The notes under the pieces: model-generated
Databases searched by the model: none
Seen by the model: only the letters and a program-made list of their open reading frames with translations
What the model was told of the DNA's origin: nothing
In this document: positions 16,726-25,761 of the stretch, piece after piece
Layout of the letters: each line of letters begins with the position of its first letter
Position numbering within the stretch: the first letter of the stretch is position 1
DNA from: Clostridiales bacterium
Lineage (GTDB): Bacteria; Bacillota; Clostridia; Christensenellales; Pumilibacteraceae
Assembly: GCA_015055625.1 (NCBI GenBank)
Contig: SVHU01000006.1
Span: forward strand, 56,325 to 101,455
DNA length: 45,131 nucleotides
Direction of reading: 5' to 3'
Translations under genes and position numbers: made by a program

Positions 16726-19257
16726 ATGAAAAGGTTTATAGGTTTTTTCATAATATCTATTTTTGTTTTAACTTCGTTGATGTTTACTCTTATGGGCTGT
16801 GGTAATGCGACGGACTTTACTGTTAGTCCGCCTACTCACACTACGTCGGGAACTGGAGGAGAGAGTGGCAATGGTGAAGAAATTGGACTTAGCGCAGGTT
16901 TTAAGCTAAAGCATAACGCAGGACTTGCTGATAATATTGAGGGAGAGAACATAGTATACGACGACAGATATTATTATTTTAATCAAGTACGCTCTGCCGG
17001 TGCGGATCCTGGAGCTTGGTACGTGTCGTACGAGGATGCTATGGATTCGTACGAAAAGTTACTAGCGAGAGAAAAGGAGAGAAAAAAGAGCGCTTTTTCA
17101 CAGCTAGCGTTTGACGAAGAGTACGGAAGCAAAGAGTATTGGGAACAAACTTACGCCGATAAGTTTTATATGGTAACAACGGGCGCAGGAAGTACCAATC
17201 TTTCCGCACAGACCAAGCAAAAGTATCCAACTGCTTTGTACGGCTTATTCTCTTTGCGTACGTCCGATGATTTGGGTGATTGGACGGTTGTAGGCGAGAT
17301 TGACGGATATGCAGTTATGGCAGAAGCGGACGGCTGGATAAATTCTGTACCAGAAAACGTTTGGGCGCCCGAATTTAATCGTGATCCTGTTACGGGATTG
17401 TACATAATTTGCGGATCTGCAAATAGCAAGAGTGGAGATGATACTACCGAATATAATCCCGATACGGAAGATTTTGACAAGTATTATAACCAGTGGGATA
17501 GAATAAATATGCTTATTGCAATTTCGCCCACGCCGGTAGGACCATATCGTTTTATAACCGCCGACGAATATTATTCGTATATGGCGCAGTATAATGCGGA
17601 TGGCTCGGTAAAAACGGTATTAGACGAAGAGAGCGGTAAGCAAATGGCGATTTATCGCGACGATTTGTTAGACGAGTTGGGCGATAGTTATAAAAACGGC
17701 GATACGGTATATCTTACCGAGTATCGTGACGGCGAATTTGTCAATCTTAACGGTAACGCTGTTCGTAAAAATTCATTGCCCTTAAACTTTGCGTATTATT
17801 GTCAACAAATAATTGAAGCTTATCCGCATTGGAATATCGAAAATAGAGGAATTTGGCCTTGTATTGATATAAATCCAGTTGTGGATAGCAAGGGAGATAT
17901 TTACATTTATTTTTCACAGCACTCCTCATCTGTTATGAGTGGAATACAAATTTGGGTAGTAAAAATGCAAGACTGGCTAACGCCTTTGTGGGATACGCTT
18001 ACTCACGTTGCTTCCCCCTCGTATGCCACTATTTACACAGACGGAGTAAGCTCGTCATCGCTGGAGTACTTAGTTCATAAAAAGCGCGCGGATGGAAGTT
18101 ATGAAACTACTACGGAGCTTAGAAATTTTGCGATAAATGGCGTTTATGGAGCTATGACGGCAAACGAAAAAGCTGTAAATGAGGGTACGTTTATCGTAGA
18201 AAAGGACGGCTGGTATTATCTTACGTATTCGCCGTTTGGATACTACAACAGAGAATATTCAATATATATGGCAGTTGCAAACAATCCTTACGGCCCGTTT
18301 GTAAAAATGCACGAGTACAGTCCTATAATCGGTATAGACAAGACTGAAGATTGCGACTACGTTGCAGGAACCGGACATCACTCTTTCGTGTGGGCTGGCG
18401 ACGAATTGTATGCGGTGTACCATTGTTATTTTAACCCCAACAACAATAAGGACGAAAACGATAACTTTTTAGGTCGTGGAATAGCTATTGATAAAGTGGA
18501 TTTTTACACCTATGATAACGTAAAGTTTTCAGACGTTGTAGAAGAGAGAATTAGCGCCGATGCTTCGTTTACGGGTAAGGGTGAAGATTGGGTAAGAGAA
18601 AGATTTGTGGATTGCAATAATTCTAATTACTTTGGAAATAATGCAACTGCAATCGAAAAGTATAACGATAACGTTCCCATTATGTACGGTAATGGTCCTA
18701 CGTATTCGCTTCAGCCTCTTCCCAAGGTTGTTTTACCAAATAGCTATGAAAACGTAGCGCTGAATGCTGAAATTGAGATGGTGTATGGTGAGGATGAAAG
18801 TGCAAAATACGCTAACGACGGAATGTTTACCTATCAGAAATGGTCGGGCAAATACGAAGTTGTAGGAAGCTTAGATATGGGACAGCTAAAACTGAAACTT
18901 AAATGGAGCGAGCCTCAAACAATACGCAATATTATGATATATAACAGTAGAGATTATGCGTATGCATTCAGTAAGGTTAAGTCTATTGTATTCAAGCTTG
19001 CCTCTATTCCTACTTGGTACCCTTCTGGCGCGCCTTATAACGGATATTGTTATATAAACGACCTTAAAGCGGATGAGAGTGGCTGGAATAGTAGCAACTT
19101 TACTATGCGTAAAGGCGGTTCGGCTATGGCTACTTTTAATGAGGTTACCGTTAGCGAAATAATTATTACTATCAGTGCCGACGATAAAGTCGATCCTACT
19201 ATGAGTAGAAATATAGTTAAGCTTTCCGAAATCTACGTTATGGGTAAAAATGCATAA
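16726..19257 (+). CDS. Cassette 2 gene A: GH43-like propeller plus F5/8C lipoprotein
   Basis: This 843-residue paralogue has a lipobox LMGC (Cys25) and a Gly/Ser/Thr linker. Propeller landmarks are GADPGAWYVS (about 92), WAPEFNRDP (about 213), WPCIDINPVV (about 379), NEGTFIVEKDGWYYLTYSP (about 485) and GTGHHSFVW (about 549). The linker YGNGPTYSLQPLP is present and an F5/8C-like domain covers about 679-842. Three acidic positions in the expected GH43 order (DP, DINP, EG) are retained, so hydrolase activity on an arabinose- or xylose-type glycan is possible but unproven. It is the shortest complete copy, lacking the acidic insertion before the linker seen in cassettes 3 and 4. ATG 16726 is used because AGGAGAGG (16713-16720) lies just upstream; an in-frame ATG at 16708 precedes that site. 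Confidence 0.75.
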   Translation: MKRFIGFFIISIFVLTSLMFTLMGCGNATDFTVSPPTHTTSGTGGESGNGEEIGLSAGFKLKHNAGLADNIEGENIVYDDRYYYFNQVRSAGADPGAWYVSYEDAMDSYEKLLAREKERKKSAFSQLAFDEEYGSKEYWEQTYADKFYMVTTGAGSTNLSAQTKQKYPTALYGLFSLRTSDDLGDWTVVGEIDGYAVMAEADGWINSVPENVWAPEFNRDPVTGLYIICGSANSKSGDDTTEYNPDTEDFDKYYNQWDRINMLIAISPTPVGPYRFITADEYYSYMAQYNADGSVKTVLDEESGKQMAIYRDDLLDELGDSYKNGDTVYLTEYRDGEFVNLNGNAVRKNSLPLNFAYYCQQIIEAYPHWNIENRGIWPCIDINPVVDSKGDIYIYFSQHSSSVMSGIQIWVVKMQDWLTPLWDTLTHVASPSYATIYTDGVSSSSLEYLVHKKRADGSYETTTELRNFAINGVYGAMTANEKAVNEGTFIVEKDGWYYLTYSPFGYYNREYSIYMAVANNPYGPFVKMHEYSPIIGIDKTEDCDYVAGTGHHSFVWAGDELYAVYHCYFNPNNNKDENDNFLGRGIAIDKVDFYTYDNVKFSDVVEERISADASFTGKGEDWVRERFVDCNNSNYFGNNATAIEKYNDNVPIMYGNGPTYSLQPLPKVVLPNSYENVALNAEIEMVYGEDESAKYANDGMFTYQKWSGKYEVVGSLDMGQLKLKLKWSEPQTIRNIMIYNSRDYAYAFSKVKSIVFKLASIPTWYPSGAPYNGYCYINDLKADESGWNSSNFTMRKGGSAMATFNEVTVSEIIITISADDKVDPTMSRNIVKLSEIYVMGKNA

Positions 19258-19274
19258 GAGGAGGGTAAGAAATT

Positions 19275-22200
19275 ATGAAAAGATTTAAAAGTTTATTCCT
19301 TGCCTTTATCCTTGTTCTTGCACTTTGTGTAGGGCTTGTTGCTTGTGGCGAAAGTGAAAGCAAAACTAAAAAGTACAATTTAACGTTCGAAATGAACGGA
19401 CACGGAAGTCAAATAGCTCAGCAAGTACTAAAAGAAAACGAAGTAACCGTTCAGCCTACTAATCCTACCGAGAGTGGTTGGGAATTTAAGGGCTGGTATA
19501 CTGACAATAACTTTAGTCAGCTTTACACCTTCGGTTCAACTCTTAGCTCCGATACTACCGTGTACGCTAAGTGGGAACAGGAAGTTACAAAATACGCAGT
19601 AACATTTGTAACAGGCGTAAGCGATTGCGTAATTAATGCGCAAGACGTAGTAGAAGGCGGAAAAGTAACTCTTCCATCTGCTAGCGATATGGTGTCTAAA
19701 GGTAAGAAGTTCGAAGGCTGGTACTTAGACGCTGGACACGCACTACCTTTTGATGAAAATATTATCGTTACTCAAGGATTTAGCATTTATGCAAAGTGGT
19801 CGACTTATTATAAAGTAACGTTTGATAGAAATGGCAGAGGTTCTACAAACAGAACTCCTCAACCTCAAGAATACTTTGTAGAGGGAAGCAAAGCTGAAAA
19901 GCCTGAAGATATGAGCGCAAACTCATATAAGTTCATTGGTTGGTCACTGGATAAGAGCGGTTTAGATAATCTTTATGACTTTGATACGGAGCTTGTTGAT
20001 TCTATTACTCTTTTTGCTCAGTGGGTAAGACTTTATACCGTATCGTTTGATCTTAATAACGATGACGCGTTACAGCCTAATCCCGACAAGGTAACGGTAG
20101 AGGAAGGAAAGTGTATAAGCGCGCCTAATGATCCTCACGTAATTGGTTATAAGTTTGACGGCTGGTACACAAAAGCTGAGGGCGGAGAAAAGATTGATTT
20201 TAATGTTTTTGCTATTACGTCTACCACAACTGTGTATGCACATTGGACGAAAATTCAGGTAGGAACGCTTGACGTAGACACTCCCGATGTTGACTATAAC
20301 AAGGAAGCGCCTTACGGCGAAAGACCGGACCTTGAGGGCTTTATTATTGACGGAAAGATGGGAGAAGCGGAAAAGTGGGGCGAGCAAAATTGGTATTCTA
20401 CCGCAACGGTAGATGCTCCCACCGTATCGTACGCGCTCACTTCGCAGTTTTCGGATAAGGGCTTGTATTTGTTCTTTACCGTAAAGGATAACGGTGGACT
20501 TTACCATGCTGGCAATAACCTAATTTATAGAAATTCGCACTTAGAGTTTGCGGTAACCGACGGAAATACGCAAACGTATCATTCGCGTTTGGTAAAGACT
20601 TTTACGGTTGACACATATTCATTGTTTCCTTCTTACAATAGAGCAAAGATTGCTGTGTATATCGCGGAGGGTGAAGTTAACACGTCAAGCTCTGATAATA
20701 AGAGCGCAACTATGCACGTAGAGGCGTTTATTACCTGGAAAGATCTGGGCATTGACGTAAAGCCAGATACCGTAAAAATCGAAACTGTGTATAAGTACAA
20801 GAGGTTGTCTTCTGACGTAATCAAGTATACTCTTGCAACTCCGTTTACTAACGAAAGCTCTTTTGAGGAAATGAAAGAGTATATCGAATATGATGGAAAT
20901 GGATATATTAAAAAAGATGCTATAAACGCTATTGTGGGCGATTCGCCTTATGGAACGTCAAAGACTGCAGATTGGGATATAAATAACGAAAGTGCCGAAA
21001 ACGACGCATACGTATTGTCGAACGGTAGCAAATTACAGGCAATATTCTTTAAGGAAAAGGTAGAAACCAATTACTTTGAAGTAAACGTTTCTTTAGATGC
21101 AACGAGTGCTGAAAACGGAAAAGCTGGTATAATGGTTTATGCTAATAATCTAAACTACGCGTCCTTAGTTTTTGCAATAAACGGCGAAACTTATGATAAA
21201 GCGCAGTCTAAGTTTATTCTTGCAAAACCGCAGATGCGAATAACTGATAACAACGGAAAAGAGCAAGTTATCAATCTTCCCGAAATTGACGTGTCAAGCA
21301 TAGGAAAGATAGATGTAAAAGTTATTTTCCACAACGGCTATTTTTATTGCATTGTAAATGGTAGATTTATTTATTGTAGATATATTGACACGCTTAACAC
21401 AAGACTCGTTCCTGCGCTTACTGCAGAGTATTGCGAGGGTATAAAGTTCAGAAATTACACGCTTTCTACTTATACTCAAGATGAGTCCAACATTCAAATA
21501 GGCAAGTACGCATACCTTATCGAATGCGCAAAGCTTAATTCGCTTACCGTGGAGTTTAATTCCGTAGGAGTATCAGTGGACAATGGTTCGGATAAGAGTA
21601 TTGTAATGACTCTTACAAACAATCAGCTTGCTCTTACGCAAAAGCAAAAAGAGGAAATAAGAGCAAACGGCATGAGCGCGGTAAGTTCGATAAATATGAA
21701 GCAAATCAAAAAGCTTATGTTTACCGTAAACGGCGTAGAGCACGATATTACGCCTGCTCTTATCGACGCTCAAACTGGTGCTAAATTTGGTTCGTTTGTA
21801 TACAACTATCAATTTGACGGCAACGGAATACTGTCTAACGAGAGCGAGGACGTAAATATTGAGGATATAGCAGTTGTGCTTGGTAAGGTTATTGATAAAT
21901 CAACGGGTAAGACGGTAACGGCAAGCGCGCTTGTAGAAACTTCTAATCCTCGTCTTGGTAGATACGAAACTAAGATTCAGAACGGCGATATGGTTGTCTT
22001 TGTACCTAAGGGATATGAGTATAAGATTACTATAAGCCAAACGACGTACAGAAACGTAATAGTAGAGGGAATAGCGGACTTTGAGGATAGAAAAGACGTA
22101 GGCAACTTAGAGCTTATCTATAATATTTTAGGCGGTGTTGCAACAAACGCAAACGGAAGCTTTTCGATAGGCTCGGGAGCTAAGGGTTGGGATATGAGCA

Positions 22201-25049
22201 ACGAGAGTAACAACGAGATTATTCTTACTACCGACTTCGATCCTCCCACAGTTTACTTTACGGGAAAGACTGTTCACGAATATCAGTACGCAAAGGTAAC
22301 GGTCAGCAACATTACTGACGTTAACGACTACGCGGTATACGAGCCGGATCCTGCGATAGGATTCCAGTTCTATACAGAGGAGAAACGTGCGTTTATCGGA
22401 CTTAGAACAACGGGCTTAAGATACAGAAGCGATTGCTCAGTGTGGGCGCCTGTTCAAATAAGCGGATACGGCAAAAACACCGTTAATCACATTGATCCAA
22501 CTGGAAGCCATAAAGACACGCTTGAGATAATACGTATTAACCGAAACTTGTATTCTTACATTAACGGATTCTATATGGGACATATCGTTTTGGATAAAGA
22601 ATTCGAGGGAGAGTGCGCGATAGGCGTACAGGCAACAATAGCGTATTATGGCAAAATCAGATACTCAGATTATGAGATAAAGGTGGGCGAAGATGCTCTT
22701 GCTATTGCCAAAGAACGCGTTGGTCTTTCCGTTTCGTACGACGATTCTATGTTTGAGTACAACGAAGAGTACGAGGCTGATTACTCTAAACCCTTTATAA
22801 AAGTAGAGGGAATAATGGAAAACGCGAACCTTGCGCTTGCTGGAAGCACTTTTACCTTGTCTTTGACCGAGTACGCAATAGACGGCGCTGGATATTCGGT
22901 GAACGTGGGTTCGTACGGTTCGGTTATTCTCACCGAGCAAAACCCAGTAGCTAAGTTTACTTTGCCAACAACAGCAGTAGGCGAGCTTGAGTTTAGCTGT
23001 TTGATACTTAACCTTTGTGTTGTAACTGGAAAGATAGAGGGTGAGGGAGCGGTTGGACCGTTTGACGGAATTATTATTGCACAAGACGGTAGTATAATTA
23101 AGTTTACTACTGGTGAGGACGGCTCGTTTACCGTAGGTGTCCCCGCTTCTATGAAGTTTAGCGTGCAAACCGACGTTGATGGTTACGTTTCTCCCGTACT
23201 AAGCTCACAAACTGAAGCGAGTGGAGAGAAAAATATTGGAATTGTTACGCTTTACCGCTCAATCTTGGGTGGTAAGGTAAAAGGAACGCAGTATGAGTCC
23301 TCTTTAGACGGAATAGAACTTGGATACGATGAGGATAGCGCGACTGTAATAGACGGTCTTTACGCAGACGTCAACGTAACGTCGGGCGATCATTACGTTG
23401 CAATAAACGATAAAACGTACGACGACTTCGACCTTACGTACTCTATTATGAGAACTAAGTATCAAGACAGGCAAAACGAAACTGATCCTGGTATTGGAGT
23501 TAAGTTGCGTACGGCAATGGGCTCTGAGAGCTTACTCTTCTTCAGGGACGGAGTGAGAATAGTAACGTTGGAGGGATGGAGCAAGCGTATTGAGCAGTTT
23601 AAGCTAATGCCTTTCAATATTGCCAGCGCTTATGACGAGGTTGCAAACTTCAGAATTATCCGCAAGGGTAGCTTGTGTATTATGTATTATAAAAGTGCAA
23701 CCGATAGCGAATGGACGGAGGTTTTCTCGTTTGAAAGTAACATGTTTGGACCTGCCGGTCTTTTATTCCACTCCACAAACGGAACGAATAACCACTATTA
23801 TATTTGGAACGTAAAAGTGGATAAAATCACTTCTTCTTACGTGCCAGACGATATAATTTCCGCGCTTTCTTTAACAAACTTAAGCGGTGAGGAAAAAGGT
23901 ACTGCTTCGATTAGCGGAGCAAGCGTAATTGACGGAAAAACTGAATACGTATATGGCGATTTGGTAAAAATTAAGCTAAATCCCACGCAAGGTAACGTGG
24001 TTGCTTACGTAAAAATCAACGGACAATTTATTGCTGTAAGTAATAATGAAGTAACATATAAAATAACTCAAAAATCTACTGATATAGAGGTTGCGTTTGA
24101 AAAAGAATATGCGAGCGTGAATGCGTTATTGAAAGTGGAAAGCAAATACTCTTTAGACAACGTCAATATCGTGGCAAAGCTTAGTGACGGCAGAATTTAC
24201 GAGTATAAAAACTTGACGTTTGACGAAAACGGCAATACTCAAATTCCCATTCGCGAGGGCGAGTTTGAGATTTGGGCGGATAGCGAAAACGTTACGAGTA
24301 AGTCCATAAAGGCAAACGTTACGCCTCAAACTACAAGCTTGGGAACAGTTAATCTCGATGTGCTAAAGCCCGGTAAGATTACCGTAAACGGAGTGGATTT
24401 GTCCTTTACAACGCCAATGGGCGAAGAGGGACTAAGAAAAGACGGTGCGTATACCGCTCCCTCCAGAGTTCAGCAACATGCGTGGATTCCAGCAAGTAAG
24501 ACTAGCGGAGATTTTGTGTTTAGTACGGCAATCGTTATGAGTGGAAACCCCGAGAGCATTTATTACGCTAAGGATAATTGTAGCGGAGTAACGTTTAGCG
24601 ACGGAACTAATAGGTTTGCTATTCAAATGTGGTGTAACGGCTTTAGAGTTTACAGCGGTTCATATGATCAAAACAAAATGATAGAACCGAGATTTAGTGG
24701 TGCATACTTCTATTCGACCACTTCTAGTGAAGATATAGAGCATACGCTTACTGTTGCAAGAAAGGGTACGACGCTTAAAGTTTACGTAGATGGAACGTAT
24801 TATATGACGCTTGATAAGAGCGGATATTCGATAATAAACGAGAGCGGATCTTTGTTTGTATCCGATGCTCAAGAAAGCGCGGTTGCAACGCTTTTGACAA
24901 ATACGTTTGGTTCAAACGCGAACAAAGAGATAGTTGTAGGATACTCCACTTGCATAAATACTGCAAACGCCGGACATCTTAATAGCGCAGGCTTTAAGAA
25001 CACTTCTATTATCACTAATCCTGATATTGTCAACGAGTATTTTAATTAA
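19275..25049 (+). CDS. Cassette 2 gene B: giant multidomain surface lipoprotein
   Basis: The 1924-residue protein has lipobox LVAC (Cys24). InlB repeats fall at about 34-101, 106-175, 177-251 and 253-325. The CBM9-like domain runs about 346-529 (FIIDGKMGEAEKW). Jelly rolls start near 566 (DWDINNES), 971 (GWDMSNES), 1346 and 1736, and regulatory-like sandwiches lie near 866-945, 1250-1329 and 1614-1709. The C-terminal jelly roll resembles that of cassette 1 (IVVGYSTCIN, AGFKNTS) more than those of cassettes 3 and 4. The N-terminal 110 residues are instead nearly the same at DNA level as in cassette 3, indicating recombination between copies. It starts 17 bases after A2 with GAGGAGGG between. 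Role inferred as for the other B copies: glycan-binding or adhesive stalk. Confidence 0.7.
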   Translation: MKRFKSLFLAFILVLALCVGLVACGESESKTKKYNLTFEMNGHGSQIAQQVLKENEVTVQPTNPTESGWEFKGWYTDNNFSQLYTFGSTLSSDTTVYAKWEQEVTKYAVTFVTGVSDCVINAQDVVEGGKVTLPSASDMVSKGKKFEGWYLDAGHALPFDENIIVTQGFSIYAKWSTYYKVTFDRNGRGSTNRTPQPQEYFVEGSKAEKPEDMSANSYKFIGWSLDKSGLDNLYDFDTELVDSITLFAQWVRLYTVSFDLNNDDALQPNPDKVTVEEGKCISAPNDPHVIGYKFDGWYTKAEGGEKIDFNVFAITSTTTVYAHWTKIQVGTLDVDTPDVDYNKEAPYGERPDLEGFIIDGKMGEAEKWGEQNWYSTATVDAPTVSYALTSQFSDKGLYLFFTVKDNGGLYHAGNNLIYRNSHLEFAVTDGNTQTYHSRLVKTFTVDTYSLFPSYNRAKIAVYIAEGEVNTSSSDNKSATMHVEAFITWKDLGIDVKPDTVKIETVYKYKRLSSDVIKYTLATPFTNESSFEEMKEYIEYDGNGYIKKDAINAIVGDSPYGTSKTADWDINNESAENDAYVLSNGSKLQAIFFKEKVETNYFEVNVSLDATSAENGKAGIMVYANNLNYASLVFAINGETYDKAQSKFILAKPQMRITDNNGKEQVINLPEIDVSSIGKIDVKVIFHNGYFYCIVNGRFIYCRYIDTLNTRLVPALTAEYCEGIKFRNYTLSTYTQDESNIQIGKYAYLIECAKLNSLTVEFNSVGVSVDNGSDKSIVMTLTNNQLALTQKQKEEIRANGMSAVSSINMKQIKKLMFTVNGVEHDITPALIDAQTGAKFGSFVYNYQFDGNGILSNESEDVNIEDIAVVLGKVIDKSTGKTVTASALVETSNPRLGRYETKIQNGDMVVFVPKGYEYKITISQTTYRNVIVEGIADFEDRKDVGNLELIYNILGGVATNANGSFSIGSGAKGWDMSNESNNEIILTTDFDPPTVYFTGKTVHEYQYAKVTVSNITDVNDYAVYEPDPAIGFQFYTEEKRAFIGLRTTGLRYRSDCSVWAPVQISGYGKNTVNHIDPTGSHKDTLEIIRINRNLYSYINGFYMGHIVLDKEFEGECAIGVQATIAYYGKIRYSDYEIKVGEDALAIAKERVGLSVSYDDSMFEYNEEYEADYSKPFIKVEGIMENANLALAGSTFTLSLTEYAIDGAGYSVNVGSYGSVILTEQNPVAKFTLPTTAVGELEFSCLILNLCVVTGKIEGEGAVGPFDGIIIAQDGSIIKFTTGEDGSFTVGVPASMKFSVQTDVDGYVSPVLSSQTEASGEKNIGIVTLYRSILGGKVKGTQYESSLDGIELGYDEDSATVIDGLYADVNVTSGDHYVAINDKTYDDFDLTYSIMRTKYQDRQNETDPGIGVKLRTAMGSESLLFFRDGVRIVTLEGWSKRIEQFKLMPFNIASAYDEVANFRIIRKGSLCIMYYKSATDSEWTEVFSFESNMFGPAGLLFHSTNGTNNHYYIWNVKVDKITSSYVPDDIISALSLTNLSGEEKGTASISGASVIDGKTEYVYGDLVKIKLNPTQGNVVAYVKINGQFIAVSNNEVTYKITQKSTDIEVAFEKEYASVNALLKVESKYSLDNVNIVAKLSDGRIYEYKNLTFDENGNTQIPIREGEFEIWADSENVTSKSIKANVTPQTTSLGTVNLDVLKPGKITVNGVDLSFTTPMGEEGLRKDGAYTAPSRVQQHAWIPASKTSGDFVFSTAIVMSGNPESIYYAKDNCSGVTFSDGTNRFAIQMWCNGFRVYSGSYDQNKMIEPRFSGAYFYSTTSSEDIEHTLTVARKGTTLKVYVDGTYYMTLDKSGYSIINESGSLFVSDAQESAVATLLTNTFGSNANKEIVVGYSTCINTANAGHLNSAGFKNTSIITNPDIVNEYFN

Positions 25050-25055
25050 CACATC

Positions 25056-25094
25056 AAATAACTCTTTTGCTAAAACACGGCGAAAGAGTTATTT
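25056..25094 (+). terminator. Cassette 2 terminator-like hairpin
   Basis: AAATAACTCTTTTGC (25056-25070) pairs with GCGAAAGAGTTATTT (25080-25094) with one G-T pair. It starts seven bases after the B2 stop, but the T-tail is only ATTT, weaker than in the other cassettes. Confidence 0.65.
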
Positions 25095-25301
25095 ACGTAA
25101 TGAGGCAAAATTGAGGTTGATATCCTTTTTCTGTATTTTAAGAAAAAAGCTATTCTCTTTTCTTGTAATCTGTGGTAAACTACTATTTGTAATTGCCACA
25201 TAAACGTAATGCAATACGCTATAATATGTTTAATAACATATAAGTTTTTGAAAAATGAGCAATTTTGTTATGTTTTATTTAAAAATACAACAATTTTGTT
25301 G

Positions 25302-25330
25302 TGGACAAAATTCAAATTTTGAGTTATAAT
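25302..25330 (+). promoter_or_regulatory. Extra promoter in the cassette 2-3 spacer
   Basis: TGGACA (25302-25307), a 17-base spacer and consensus TATAAT (25325-25330). It does not serve a coding gene directly because a terminator-like hairpin follows at 25350. Confidence 0.4.
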
Positions 25331-25335
25331 TTTAG

Positions 25336-25392
25336 TACTTAAGCAGAATTTGTAAAATTTTTGAGAGGCTTTACTAAAAATTTACAATTTTT
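25336..25392 (+). ncRNA. Candidate short transcript between cassettes 2 and 3
   Basis: Transcription from the 25302 promoter would run about 57 bases to a hairpin, TTGTAAAATTTTT (25350-25362) with AAAAATTTACAA (25376-25387) and one bulged A, followed by five T. There is no reading frame. It could be a small RNA or a decayed leader. The rest of the 25095-25544 spacer is AT-rich and contains a further GCGGAAAT/ATTTCCGC hairpin at 25485-25518 and isolated TATAAT boxes. Confidence 0.25.
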
Positions 25393-25544
25393 GGTCAATA
25401 AATAATAACGCAAGCAAAGCTTGTTGTGTTATAATAGCATTATCTCATCGGTTTTCACAAAAATCGCATTATAATATTTATAAAGCGGAAATCGCGCTAC
25501 TAATTAAAATATTTCCGCATTTTACAAAATTTCTATATTTTCCA

Positions 25545-25572
25545 TTGACAAATGCTGATAGTATAGTAAAAT
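25545..25572 (+). promoter_or_regulatory. Cassette 3 promoter
   Basis: A perfect TTGACA (25545-25550), a 16-base spacer and TAAAAT (25567-25572). It gives a leader of about 185 bases. Confidence 0.65.
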
Positions 25573-25591
25573 GAAAATAGGAAGATGAAGG

Positions 25592-25625
25592 ACTTTACGC
25601 AACTAAATGTTTATGGGCGTAAAGT
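25592..25625 (+). promoter_or_regulatory. Hairpin in the cassette 3 leader
   Basis: ACTTTACGC (25592-25600) pairs perfectly with GCGTAAAGT (25617-25625), and a T-rich stretch begins six bases later. It sits about 20 bases after the predicted transcription start and could stabilise the mRNA 5' end or attenuate. No riboswitch class was recognised. Confidence 0.4.
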
Positions 25626-25761
25626 TTGGCGTTTTTAGTTTTAGCCATAAAAGGTTTTTAAGTTTGGTTATAATTTATTTAACTTAGCTTGTTCGTGTAC
25701 GGAGCGCGGAGAGCGGTTAAGTAGCTATAATAAAAATAAATTAAGGAGAAGAAAGAGAAAT

